This document shows, piece by piece, positions 26,562 to 35,080 of a DNA stretch of 64,000 nucleotides. The DNA comes from Sphingomonas sp. Y38-1Y (lineage in GTDB: Bacteria > Pseudomonadota > Alphaproteobacteria > Sphingomonadales > Sphingomonadaceae). The notes beneath the pieces are model-generated. The model was not told the DNA's origin and ran no database searches. It saw only the letters and a list, made by a program, of their open reading frames with translations. A program made the translations under genes and the position numbers. Positions within the stretch are counted from its first letter, which is position 1. Each line of letters starts with the position of its first letter. The stretch spans positions 186,001 to 250,000 of the forward strand of contig NZ_CP135916.1 in NCBI RefSeq assembly GCF_032391395.1, given 5' to 3'.

Positions 26562-28852
26562 CAGAAGCCCGCGGTCAGGCTGAGGCCGAAGGTCCGCGGC
26601 CGAATGATCCCCGTCCCGATCGCGCCACCCGGATAATTGAACACGCCGCTACCCGTCTGCGCGAGCACCGAGGTGATGCCGCGCGCATTGCCCAGATTGC
26701 GGACATAGGCCTGAAGCTCGAAACGCCCGAAATCGATGCCCGCACGCAGGTCGACGACTTCATAGGCGGGGATCCGCGCGAAGCGACCGAAGGTCGAGAG
26801 ATAGGGCACGTCGAAGCTGCCGACCTGTCCGGATACCGAACGCAGGCTGCCGCCGATCGACGCGCGCATGTCGCCACCCAGCGCCCATTCGTAATCCGAG
26901 TTCACGCCGAAGCTGAACTCGGGCGTGAAGGGCAGGCGATCGCCCTTGACCCCGCCGACGAGCAGCGGGTCGGTGTCCTCGGCAAGCACGGCGCGCGTAT
27001 AGGTGCCGTTGATCGTCGTGACGAAGCCGTGGATTGGACGGATCGTCGCGTTGAACTCCGCGCCGTCGATGTCGGCCGACGCGCCGTTGACGTTCGCGCC
27101 GAAGCCGCCGACCACCGACAGGAGCTGAATGTCGCTCCAGTCGATGTGATAGATCGCCGCCTCGATCCCGAAGGTACGGTCAGCGGTCTCGCCCTTGAAG
27201 CCGATCTCGTAGCTCGTCACCTCGTCGGGGCCGAAGGTCGCGGGGAAATTGTCGGGCGCGGTCGGCGGCACGACGTTGGGACCGCCGGGGCGATAGCCCT
27301 TGGCGACGCGCGCATAGAGGTTGGCGCTTTCCCCCAGCTTGAGCTTGGGCGCGACCGACCAGGTGAAGACGTCGTCGGACGAGCGCCCCTCATAGGGGTC
27401 GGTGGCGCCGAGCAGGCCGGTGCCGGTGTTGAGCGAGGTCTGGTCGTTGTGGCTCCACCGCCCGCCCAAGTCGATCTCGAGCCGTCCGAGCCGCAGCGTC
27501 GCATTGGCGAAGGCGGCATATTCCTCATAGGTGGAGGCGGTCTGCGCGCCGCCCAGCCCGCCGAACTGCGGGATATAGGGGACGATCGCCAGCGTGTCGG
27601 GATCGACCGCGTCGATCAACTGGTCGATCAACGCCTTTTCGTTGGTGTAATAGCCGCCGACCAACCAGTCGAACACGCCGCCGCCCGCGCTCGCCAGGCG
27701 GAGTTCCTGCGTCCATTTGCGATTGTTGGTAATCTGCGCAAGCTGCGCATCGGCATCGAGCGGCGGCAGGCCGAAGATCGGGCCGAACGCGTCGACGACG
27801 TTGTTGATGAACACGCTCTGGTCGTCGCGCCGCCGCTGCCACTGGGTGCTGCGGCTGGTCGACGAGGTCAGCGTGCCGAAGCCCAGGTCATAGTCGATGA
27901 GCAGGTTGTAGAGGCGATACGCCACGTCGCTGTACGACGGCACGAATTGCGAGAAGGTAAGGCCGCCATAAAGCGGCTTGAGGCTGACCGGATCGGCCTC
28001 GACCACGGTCGGTGCATCCACCTCGATGTTCTGGAGGAGCGCGCTGGCGCGAATCGACAGGCGGTCGGTCGGCGTCCAGAGGAGCGAGGCGCGGCCGCCA
28101 TAGCTGTCGAAATCGTTGATGTTCTCCTCGCGATCCGACCCGCCGGTGCCGACCGAGTCGATGAAGCCGCCCTGATGGCGGAAGGTGCCCGACGCGCGGA
28201 AGGCGAGGTTCTCGGCCAGCGGCAGGTTGATGACGAGATTGCCCTGATAGGAAACGTCGCCCCCATCAGTGGTCTCGACCGCGCCCCGCGCCCGCGCCTC
28301 GAAGCGGGTCGGGTCGGGCGCGTTGGTGACGTATTTGACGAGCCCGCCGAGCGAGCTGGCGCCATAGAGCGTGCCCTGCGGCCCGCGCAGCACCTCGACC
28401 CGGGCAATGTCGAACGCGTCGAAGTCGCCCGCGAGCGCCGCGCCGTTGGCGAGGCCGCTGCTCGACCCGAACGGCGTCTCGTCCAGATAGACCGCGACGG
28501 TCGAGGCGACGCCGCCGGTGTTGACGCCGCGCAGGACGAGCCGCCCCTGCCCCGGCGTCGCCTGGACGAGCTGAAGGCTCGGCACGTTGTTGAGATAATC
28601 GGCGATGTTGTTGACCGACTGGCGCTCCAGCGTCTCCCCCGAGACGACCGAGACCGATTGCGGCACGTCGATCAGCGCCTGCTCGCGCTTCTGAGCGGTG
28701 ACGACGATGTCCTCGCCCTCACGCGGATTGCCGCTGGGCTCCGCATTGCGAGCCGGGTTGGTGCCCGTCGCCGCGTCCTGTGCCGCCGCCGGTGTGGCGG
28801 CCACCAACCCCATGATCGCCGCCGAAATGAGCAAAGCCGTCCTGCTTGCCAT
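26561..28852 (-). CDS. TonB-dependent outer membrane receptor of the D-peptide operon
   Basis: A 763-residue outer-membrane importer. It has a signal peptide (about 1-25, ending ATPAAAQ), a TonB-box-like EDIVVTAQKREQ, a plug domain with SVVSGETLERQSVNNIADYL, then RGVNTGGVASTVAVYLDE and GPQGTLYGASSLGGLVKYV, and a barrel ending LSLTAGF with the C-terminal Phe expected for outer-membrane assembly. It has its own promoter-operator immediately upstream, inside the end of the POT gene, and overlaps the DUF1611 gene by one base. In this operon it would bring peptides with D-residues, or muropeptide fragments, into the periplasm; that ligand is inferred. Confidence 0.92.
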   Translation of the reverse strand: MASRTALLISAAIMGLVAATPAAAQDAATGTNPARNAEPSGNPREGEDIVVTAQKREQALIDVPQSVSVVSGETLERQSVNNIADYLNNVPSLQLVQATPGQGRLVLRGVNTGGVASTVAVYLDETPFGSSSGLANGAALAGDFDAFDIARVEVLRGPQGTLYGASSLGGLVKYVTNAPDPTRFEARARGAVETTDGGDVSYQGNLVINLPLAENLAFRASGTFRHQGGFIDSVGTGGSDREENINDFDSYGGRASLLWTPTDRLSIRASALLQNIEVDAPTVVEADPVSLKPLYGGLTFSQFVPSYSDVAYRLYNLLIDYDLGFGTLTSSTSRSTQWQRRRDDQSVFINNVVDAFGPIFGLPPLDADAQLAQITNNRKWTQELRLASAGGGVFDWLVGGYYTNEKALIDQLIDAVDPDTLAIVPYIPQFGGLGGAQTASTYEEYAAFANATLRLGRLEIDLGGRWSHNDQTSLNTGTGLLGATDPYEGRSSDDVFTWSVAPKLKLGESANLYARVAKGYRPGGPNVVPPTAPDNFPATFGPDEVTSYEIGFKGETADRTFGIEAAIYHIDWSDIQLLSVVGGFGANVNGASADIDGAEFNATIRPIHGFVTTINGTYTRAVLAEDTDPLLVGGVKGDRLPFTPEFSFGVNSDYEWALGGDMRASIGGSLRSVSGQVGSFDVPYLSTFGRFARIPAYEVVDLRAGIDFGRFELQAYVRNLGNARGITSVLAQTGSGVFNYPGGAIGTGIIRPRTFGLSLTAGF

Positions 28853-28868
28853 CCTACCCTCCCGAAGC

Positions 28869-30188
28869 TCAGATTTTCTGATCGGAGACTATTGTTCCGA
28901 TCGGAGAAGTGTCAACGGCTTTGTTCGCGCCGCGCATCTCCACGCTGGTGACGAAGCCATCGATGGCGCGCAGCAGCACCGCCGCCGTCGCGGCGACGCC
29001 GGCTAGCATCAGGAAATAGGCGGTCGGCGTCGTGCTGCTCCACAGCGTGCCGACGAACCCGGCCGCCAGGCTGCCGGTGAAGATCGCGAGGAACCACGCC
29101 GCCACCGTCGTCGCGCCGTAACCCTCGGGCGCGAGGCGCGCGAACAGGCCTAGGCCCACGGGGAGGATGAAGAGCTCGCCCAGCGTCAGCACCGCAAAGA
29201 ACAGCGCCAGCCACGGCCACGCCGCCGCGCCGCCCGCCGTCGCCGAGGCGAAGGCGAGCAGCGCGAACGACCCGGCGACGATCAGCGCACCGGTCGCCAT
29301 GCGGCGGGCCGAGGACTGGACGATCCCGCGCTCGGCACGCCGCGCCCACCAGGCAAGCAGCGGCGGGGTGAACAGCATCACGAACAGCGGATTGAGCGAC
29401 TGGAACCACGTCATCGGGATCGTCCAGCCGCCCGCGCGCCGGTCGACGCCGCTGTCGGTCCAGAGCGCGACGGTATTGCCGACCTGCTCATATGCCCCGC
29501 GGAACACGGTCACCGCGCCCGCCACCGCGACGAGCGCGGCGACCATCCGCCAGTCGAACGCGCCCCTGGGCGCCGCCGGGTCGCGCCGCCGCGGCGGCTC
29601 GGGCGGGAGGTAGCGCTGACCCCAGACATAGATGCAGAGGCCCAGCGCCATGCCGATCCCCGCTGCGCCGAACCCCCAATGCCAGCCGAGCGTCTCGCCC
29701 AGCGTCCCGCAGATGATCGGCGCGAGGAACCCGCCCAGGTTCACGCCGACATAATAGACATTGTACGCCCAGCCGCGCCGCGGATCGTCGGCGGTATAGA
29801 GGCTGTCGATCTGGCTGGGCAGGCTGGGCAGGAACAGCCCGTTGCCGAGCGCGATGGTGGCGAGCGCGGCATAGAGCAGCGGCTCGAACGCCATCATGAA
29901 ATGGCCCGCCGCCATGATCGACCCGCCGATCACGATCGCCAGCCGCCGCCCCAGCAGCCGGTCGGCGATCACCCCGCCCAGGATCGGCGTGAAATAGGCG
30001 CAGGCGGTATAGGTGCCATAGACGATCGACGACCATTGCTGATCGAGCAGCAGCTCCTTGGTCATGTAATAGACCAGGAGCGCGCGCATCCCGTAGTAGG
30101 AGAACTGCTCCCACATGTTGGTGAGGAACAGGATCGTCAGCCCGCGCGGCTGGCCGAACCAGGTGCGCTCGGGCCGGGCCGCGGTCAT
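28869..30188 (-). CDS. POT/PTR-family proton-dependent peptide transporter
   Basis: A 439-residue inner-membrane carrier for di- and tripeptides. The N-terminal signature is plain: LTNMWEQFSYYGMRALLVYYM (the ExxER-region of helix 1, here EQFSYYG), followed by FTPILGGVIADRLLGRR and YYVGVNLGGFLAPIICGTLGE. About 12 helices are visible. ATG 30188 overlaps the racemase stop by ATGA. It would take peptides from periplasm to cytoplasm, where the M19 and D-aminopeptidase-like enzymes act. Its last residues (SPIGTIVSDQKI) are encoded by the operator of the next gene. Confidence 0.88.
   Translation of the reverse strand: MTAARPERTWFGQPRGLTILFLTNMWEQFSYYGMRALLVYYMTKELLLDQQWSSIVYGTYTACAYFTPILGGVIADRLLGRRLAIVIGGSIMAAGHFMMAFEPLLYAALATIALGNGLFLPSLPSQIDSLYTADDPRRGWAYNVYYVGVNLGGFLAPIICGTLGETLGWHWGFGAAGIGMALGLCIYVWGQRYLPPEPPRRRDPAAPRGAFDWRMVAALVAVAGAVTVFRGAYEQVGNTVALWTDSGVDRRAGGWTIPMTWFQSLNPLFVMLFTPPLLAWWARRAERGIVQSSARRMATGALIVAGSFALLAFASATAGGAAAWPWLALFFAVLTLGELFILPVGLGLFARLAPEGYGATTVAAWFLAIFTGSLAAGFVGTLWSSTTPTAYFLMLAGVAATAAVLLRAIDGFVTSVEMRGANKAVDTSPIGTIVSDQKI
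28876..28915 (-). promoter_or_regulatory. Promoter-operator of the TonB receptor, inside the 3' end of the POT gene
   Basis: On the minus strand TTGACA (28915-28910), a 17-base spacer and ATAGTC (28892-28887) form a good promoter. The spacer contains the palindrome TCCGATCGGA (28896-28905), and a second half, TTCTGATCGGAGA, is at 28876-28888. The same arrangement, TTGACG with TTCTCCGATC, occurs at 33.2 kb beside the XRE-cupin gene, so that protein is the likely binder. The element encodes the last residues of the POT protein. Confidence 0.65.
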
Positions 30189-31171
30189 GCGCCCCAGACC
30201 TCCGGGCCGGCGAACAGCATCCCGCCGCGATAGGTGACGGTCGGCGCCGGATCGTCGGCGAGGAAGGTGGGCCCGTCGAGATCGACGAGATCGGCAAGCT
30301 GGCCAAGGACGAAGCCCGGCGCGGTCGCCAGGCTGGACCCGATCATCGTGCCGACCATGACGCCCAGGCCCAGGCGGCGCGCCTCCGCCGCCATCAACAG
30401 CCCCTCGGTCAGGCCGCCGCACTTGTCGAGCTTGATGTTGACGACGTCGAAGCGGCCGACCGACGCCGCGACATCGGCAAGGCTCAGCACGCTCTCGTCG
30501 CCCGCGATCGGGATCGGCGAAGCGAAGCCGTCGAGCAGCGCCTCCTGCCCGCGCGCCAATGGCTGTTCGAGGAGGGCGACGTCATGTGCCTGGAGTCCCT
30601 CGACCAGCGCGTCCAAGTCGGCGCGCGCGAATCCCTGGTTGCCGTCGACGCCCAGCCACACCTTGGGCCGCGCGGCGCGGATCGCGGCGACGCGGTCGAG
30701 GTCGAGGGCGAGGTCGCCGGTCAGCTTGACCTTGATCGACAGCGCCTCGCGATAGCCGCGCGCACGATCGGCCATCTTCTCCGGGCTGTCGGCACTGACG
30801 GTGAAGGTGGTGCGGATTGGGTGCGGGGCGGGAACGCCGGCGAGCTGCCAGACGGGCCGACCCGCGCGGGATGCCTCCAGCTCCCACAGCGCCGCGTCGA
30901 CGGCGTTGCGGGCGCCGCCCGGCGGCAGGATCGACCGCAAGGCTTCGCGGGTCGGCCCCGCCTCGATCGCGTCCCGCGCGCCTTCGATCGCCGCCTGCAT
31001 GTGCGCGAGGTCGTCGCCCAGATAATAGACGCCCGCCGCCTCGCCGCGCCCGCGATGCTCGCCATCGGTCAGCGTGACGACCAGCACCTCGGCGGTCTCG
31101 AACACATAGCCCGAGATTGCGAACGGCTCGGCCAGGCGCAGCGTCCTGGTTTCGTAAGCGAGCGTCGACAT
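30185..31171 (-). CDS. dgcA: Enolase-superfamily N-acetyl-D-glutamate racemase / dipeptide epimerase (DgcA-type)
   Basis: A 328-residue muconate-lactonizing-type enolase. Catalytic and metal residues are in place: Lys147 and Lys149 (SIKVKL), Asp176 (GVDGNQG), Glu202 (LLEQPL), Asp225 (AGDES) and Lys247/Lys250 (NIKLDKCGG). This is the pattern of L-Ala-D/L-Glu epimerases and of DgcA, the racemase that follows DgcN in D-glutamate breakdown. The DUF1611 gene in the same operon favours DgcA; an epimerase acting on L-Ala-D-Glu from murein is the alternative, and both point to D-glutamate. ATG 31171 overlaps the preceding stop by one base. Cytoplasmic. Confidence 0.82.
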   Translation of the reverse strand: MSTLAYETRTLRLAEPFAISGYVFETAEVLVVTLTDGEHRGRGEAAGVYYLGDDLAHMQAAIEGARDAIEAGPTREALRSILPPGGARNAVDAALWELEASRAGRPVWQLAGVPAPHPIRTTFTVSADSPEKMADRARGYREALSIKVKLTGDLALDLDRVAAIRAARPKVWLGVDGNQGFARADLDALVEGLQAHDVALLEQPLARGQEALLDGFASPIPIAGDESVLSLADVAASVGRFDVVNIKLDKCGGLTEGLLMAAEARRLGLGVMVGTMIGSSLATAPGFVLGQLADLVDLDGPTFLADDPAPTVTYRGGMLFAGPEVWGA

Positions 31172-33168
31172 CAGTAACCGACCGACAGCGCGAGCAGGTT
31201 GAAGGTGACGGCGGTGTAGAGGATGACCAACGCCGCGAGCAGGAACAGCGTGTTCCAGAGCTTGCCCATCCAGCGCCGCCCGCCACCGCGCCAGGTGACC
31301 CACGCGTTCCACCCGGCGATGGCGACCGTGCCTACGAACACCACCGCGCCGACCGCCTTGAGCAGCCACAACAGCCACTCGGTATCGACGCTGAGCAATT
31401 CGAGCTTCGAGAACATGGTGACGACGATGCCAACCCACAGACCGATCGCGATCACCTCGGCCCAGGCCATGATCCGGGCGGCGCGATCCGCGCGGCGGGC
31501 GGTACCGGTCAGCGGATGCTGGGCGGCATAGCGGCGGCGATTGAACCAGCCGACCGGCCAGGCGAGCGCGGTCAGGAGGATGACGCCCAGGCTGGCATAG
31601 AGCGCCGGGAGCAGCCACCCCGCCGATTGCGATCCCGGCACGCGGTCGAACACCATGAAGGGCGAGACCATGTCGAAGCTCCAGCGCACGACACGGCCGT
31701 CCACCACCTGCGCCGCCAGCCGGTCCTCACCGCCGCGGTCGCGCCAGACGAAGGGGGCGATCTCCACCCATTTGCGCGCCGCGCCGCCGGGGCCGGTGAG
31801 CGAAGGGATCGACAGCCCGCCTTCGTCGTCCAGGCCGATCTCGGTCTGGCCGAACGGATTGAGGATCGCGACGAAGTTCGATTCGGACCGGCGGCTGTTC
31901 TGCCACAGGCCGACCATCATCCTGGCGTGCTGCGCCGCGGTCGCCTTGTCGACCTGACCGTCGCGGGTCGCATCGGGAAAGTAGCGGTCGGCAAAGTCGC
32001 GGAACAGCTCGCCGCGGATGCGCTGCGCCGCGCCGTCGCGGCCGCTGCTGTTGAACGCGACGTACAGGCCGACGCCCTCGCGCCGGAACAGGTGCAGGGC
32101 CGCATGGAACGCCTGGAGATCGCCCAGATGCGCGGTGACTTCGCGCCCGTTCACGTTCGTCTCAAAGAAGCCGAGCTCCATGCGGTTGAGCGGCGGGATC
32201 AGCGACTTGGGATCCACCCGACCGAGCGGACTGTCGTGCATCATCGCCGCCGTCTCCGGCCGCATCAGCCCGCGCCCGTTCATCAGGTGCGCGGCCATGA
32301 ACTTCGCCATGTCGAGGCCGGATGCGCTGAGCGACCCCGCCGGCGCAGGCACGACGATCTCAAACGGGATCGGCTTGCCCGAGGCGAGCGGCACGCCCGT
32401 CGCCATCAACGGGCGCAGCTTCGCGGGCAGCGGCTGGCGGAAGCTTGCCGTCGACATGCCGATGGGCGCGAACACGCGCTGCTCGACATAATCATCGAAC
32501 GGCATCTTCGCGACGCGCTGGACGATATAGCCCGCCAGCGTCGTGCCCCAGTTCGAATAGGCGGGCGTCGTCCCCGCCTTGAAGATGCGGCGCGGCACCC
32601 AGCGCTTCAAATACGCCTCGACGGGCATGTTGTTGGCGGGATCGTCGGTGATGAGATCCTTGACCGCTTCCTCGAACCCGCCCGTGTGCGTCATCAGGTG
32701 GCGCATCGTCACCGGCCCGTCCGCACGCGGCGGAATGCGGAAGTCGAGATAGGTATTGATGTCGGCGTCGAGGTCGATGCGTCCCGCCTCGACCTGTTGC
32801 ATGACCGCGGTCCAGGTGACGAGCTTCGACACTGAACCGGGGCGGAACAGCGTGCGCGCGGGATCGACCGGTCGCCGCGTGGCCGGATCGGCATAGCCAT
32901 AGCCCTTGGCCGCGACGATCCGCCCACCCTGGACCACCATCACCACCGCGCCCACCATGTCGCCGGAGTGAAGCGCATAGGGCATGTAGCCGTCGAGCCA
33001 GGCGGAGACGTCGGGTTCGGTCAGCGCATGAACCGGTCCGCTGACCGGCGGTGTCGCGGGCGCCGCCGCGACGGGGGGCGACAGCGGCGGCTGCATCCGC
33101 GCCTGCTGCGCACTGGCGCCGACGCCCACCAGCGCCAATGCCGCTGCCATCCAAGCCTTCAACGCCAT
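31171..33168 (-). CDS. Secreted SxxK serine hydrolase with C-terminal four-helix membrane domain
   Basis: A 665-residue protein and the first gene of the operon. A signal peptide (KAWMAAALALVGVGASA) leads to a beta-lactamase-like catalytic domain (about 50-390) with Ser112-Val-Ser-Lys115 and YSNWG as the tyrosine motif. Residues about 400-520 are a beta domain. The last 140 residues hold about four membrane helices (WLLPALYASLGVILLTALAW, then IMAWAEVIAIGLWVGIVVTM and two more), anchoring it with the catalytic part in the periplasm. ATG 33168 has AGGAG six bases upstream. Fusion of this kind is known among family members of unknown role; here a DD-peptidase or D-peptide hydrolase is inferred. 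Confidence 0.82.
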   Translation of the reverse strand: MALKAWMAAALALVGVGASAQQARMQPPLSPPVAAAPATPPVSGPVHALTEPDVSAWLDGYMPYALHSGDMVGAVVMVVQGGRIVAAKGYGYADPATRRPVDPARTLFRPGSVSKLVTWTAVMQQVEAGRIDLDADINTYLDFRIPPRADGPVTMRHLMTHTGGFEEAVKDLITDDPANNMPVEAYLKRWVPRRIFKAGTTPAYSNWGTTLAGYIVQRVAKMPFDDYVEQRVFAPIGMSTASFRQPLPAKLRPLMATGVPLASGKPIPFEIVVPAPAGSLSASGLDMAKFMAAHLMNGRGLMRPETAAMMHDSPLGRVDPKSLIPPLNRMELGFFETNVNGREVTAHLGDLQAFHAALHLFRREGVGLYVAFNSSGRDGAAQRIRGELFRDFADRYFPDATRDGQVDKATAAQHARMMVGLWQNSRRSESNFVAILNPFGQTEIGLDDEGGLSIPSLTGPGGAARKWVEIAPFVWRDRGGEDRLAAQVVDGRVVRWSFDMVSPFMVFDRVPGSQSAGWLLPALYASLGVILLTALAWPVGWFNRRRYAAQHPLTGTARRADRAARIMAWAEVIAIGLWVGIVVTMFSKLELLSVDTEWLLWLLKAVGAVVFVGTVAIAGWNAWVTWRGGGRRWMGKLWNTLFLLAALVILYTAVTFNLLALSVGY

Positions 33169-33217
33169 GGTCCGCTCCTGCCCTGGTTGCTCCCGGGTTC
33201 GTGCCCGGCTAATCTGG

Positions 33218-33269
33218 ACAATAGTTATTCCGATCGCGCCAATGTTATCCTGATCGGAGAATGCGTCAA
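33218..33269. promoter_or_regulatory. Divergent promoter-operator between the D-peptide operon and the XRE-cupin gene
   Basis: On the minus strand TTGACG (33269-33264), a 16-base spacer and TAACAT (33247-33242) form a promoter for the operon starting at 33168. The spacer contains TTCTCCGATCAGG. A second element, ACAATAGTTATTCCGATCG (33218-33236), lies near the transcript start and recurs inverted in the receptor promoter as ACTATTGTTCCGATCG. Two sites in a divergent gap next to an XRE-family gene suggest autoregulation. Confidence 0.62.
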
Positions 33270-33288
33270 TGGCTTGGAGAGAGATTGC

Positions 33289-33936
33289 ATGTCCGCTGAT
33301 CGGCCGACCCTGGGCACCCTGCTCAAGGGGCTTCGCGCGCGTGAGGGTTGGACGCTCAAGCAGATGAGCGCCAAGAGCGGCATCCCGGTCTCGACGCTGT
33401 CCAAGATCGAGCACGACCGGCTGACGCTCTCCTACGACAAGCTCCAATCGCTGGCGCAGCGGCTGGGCATGCGGATGTCCGACCTGTTCGCCGAGACGGA
33501 GGCTGAGGCCGGCCCCGCCGTCACCGCGCGCCGCAGCCTGGGCGATGTCGAGCGCGCGGTTCGGGTCGAGACCCCCAATTACGACTATTATTATCTCTGC
33601 ACCGAGCTTCGCCGCAAGCGGATGATCCCCGTCGTGACCAAGATCCGCGCGCGATCGGCCGAGCAGTTCGGCGACCTGGTCCGCCATTCGGGCGAGGAGT
33701 TCATCTATGTGTTGAGCGGCAGCGTCGTCGTGCAGACCGAATTCTACGATCCGGTCACACTATCGGCGGGTCAGTCGCTCTATATCGATTCGAGCATGGG
33801 CCACGCCTATCTCGCCGCCGAGGGGTGCGACGAGGCCGAGGTGCTGGGCGTGATGTCGAGCCCCGAGGAAAACCTGATGGACGCGATGCTGACGCTCCAC
33901 GACCGCCACCGCGCCGAGGCCAAGGACGCGGCCTGA
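33289..33936 (+). CDS. XRE-family regulator with C-terminal cupin sensor
   Basis: A 215-residue protein. Residues about 9-66 are a Cro/C1 helix-turn-helix (LKQMSAKSGIPVSTLSKIEHD), and about 120-195 a double-stranded beta-helix cupin (RHSGEEFIYVLSGSVVVQTE, then GQSLYIDSSMGHAYLAAEGC). Such proteins sense small ligands such as amino acids or sugars. ATG 33289 follows GGAGAGAG; the longer open frame upstream lies over the divergent gene. It faces the nine-gene operon, and motifs in the shared gap recur before the TonB receptor, so it probably controls both promoters, perhaps in response to D-glutamate or a D-peptide (inference). Confidence 0.9.
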   Translation: MSADRPTLGTLLKGLRAREGWTLKQMSAKSGIPVSTLSKIEHDRLTLSYDKLQSLAQRLGMRMSDLFAETEAEAGPAVTARRSLGDVERAVRVETPNYDYYYLCTELRRKRMIPVVTKIRARSAEQFGDLVRHSGEEFIYVLSGSVVVQTEFYDPVTLSAGQSLYIDSSMGHAYLAAEGCDEAEVLGVMSSPEENLMDAMLTLHDRHRAEAKDAA

Positions 33937-33939
33937 CGC

Positions 33940-34911
33940 TCAGCGCTGCACCGCCGCCACCGCCTGGCGCGTGCGGCGGACCGCGGCGGGGGGCTCGCCC
34001 GCCCAGAGCTTGAAGGCGCGGCCGAAGGCGGGAACCGAGCGATAGCCGGCGCGGCGTGCGATCTCCTTGAGCGGCATCTGCGCTTCGGCAAGATGGGCCG
34101 AGGCGAGGAACATGCGCCATTCGCGCAGATATTCGATCGGCCCGCGCTCGACCAAGGCGCGGAAGCGCTGGGCGAACTGCGACCGAGACGCGCCAACCTC
34201 GATCGCCAGCAGGTCGACCGACCAGTCGCGGCCGGGATCGGCGTGGATCAGCGACAGCGCGCGACCCACCAGCGGATCGCCGAGTCCGCGCAGCCACCCG
34301 CGATCGTCGCGCCCGTTCGAGACCAGATGCTCGCGCACCGCCTCGACGAACAGATAGTCGGCGAGCCGCGCGGCGACGAGGCGCGCGCCCGGCGCGCTCG
34401 CCTCCACCTCATGGTCGATCGTCATCGCGACGGTTCGGATCGTGGTCCGCGCCCGCTCGCCCGAAATGCCGCGCAGCATCAGGATATCGGGCAGCGCCGA
34501 GAGCAGCGGATTGCGCCGACGGTCGGCGAACTCGAAGATGCCCGACACCAAACGCGTGACCGGCGGACCGTTGGTGCCGAAGCGCAGCACGCGCGGCTTC
34601 AGCCGGATACCCGGCCGCCATTCGGGCAGCCCGATATCGACCGCGATCCGGTGAAAGGGCAACGCCTCGGCATCGTGTGCGGAGAGGAGCAGATGCGCCT
34701 CGCCGCGCGGGAAGATCGCCATCTCGCCGACGCCCAGCCGCACCAAGTCGTCGGCATCGTGGCCGACCCACGCCTCTCCCTCGATCACGAGGTGGAAGGG
34801 CGCACCGCCCAGGCACTCCTTCGAGAAACCCCAGCCGGCGCCGAGCTCCATCCGCGAAAAGACCGAGCCTTGCAGCCTCAGCCCCTCGAGCACCTGGTCG
34901 ATGGGGTCCAT
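33940..34911 (-). CDS. AraC-family transcriptional regulator with cupin domain
   Basis: A 323-residue regulator. Residues about 5-200 form a cupin-type ligand domain (WGFSKECLGGAPFHLVIEGE, GVGEMAIFPRGEAHLLL), and the last 100 hold two helix-turn-helix motifs (IEVGASRSQFAQRFRALVER and LKEIARRAGYRSVPAFGRAF). ATG 34911 follows GGGAG by six bases; the open frame upstream belongs to no gene. It is divergent from the paoABC-type operon across 169 bases and is its likely activator, responding to an aldehyde or a related signal. Its stop is only three bases from the stop of the XRE gene. Confidence 0.88.
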   Translation of the reverse strand: MDPIDQVLEGLRLQGSVFSRMELGAGWGFSKECLGGAPFHLVIEGEAWVGHDADDLVRLGVGEMAIFPRGEAHLLLSAHDAEALPFHRIAVDIGLPEWRPGIRLKPRVLRFGTNGPPVTRLVSGIFEFADRRRNPLLSALPDILMLRGISGERARTTIRTVAMTIDHEVEASAPGARLVAARLADYLFVEAVREHLVSNGRDDRGWLRGLGDPLVGRALSLIHADPGRDWSVDLLAIEVGASRSQFAQRFRALVERGPIEYLREWRMFLASAHLAEAQMPLKEIARRAGYRSVPAFGRAFKLWAGEPPAAVRRTRQAVAAVQR

Positions 34912-35080
34912 GACGATCTCCCTGGAACCATGGCCGAAACCGAAGCCGCATCTTCCCGCTCTGCGCGCCCTTGGCAATCTGGGGCCGCGGATCTGGACGA
35001 TCGCGACAGCTTTTCGGACGAACGACATATCCCGTCCAGCGGACAGGCCCGCTATCTTCCGGGACAAGGGAGTGCAGTCG

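Noticed and set aside
26546-28951. Open frame of 801 codons on the plus strand
   Set aside because: Antisense to the second TonB receptor; low-complexity Arg/Ala/Glu translation without motifs.
34912-35080. AraC operator between the AraC gene and paoA
   Set aside because: I looked for direct or inverted repeats in these 169 bases and saw only short GC-rich matches, none strong enough to call.
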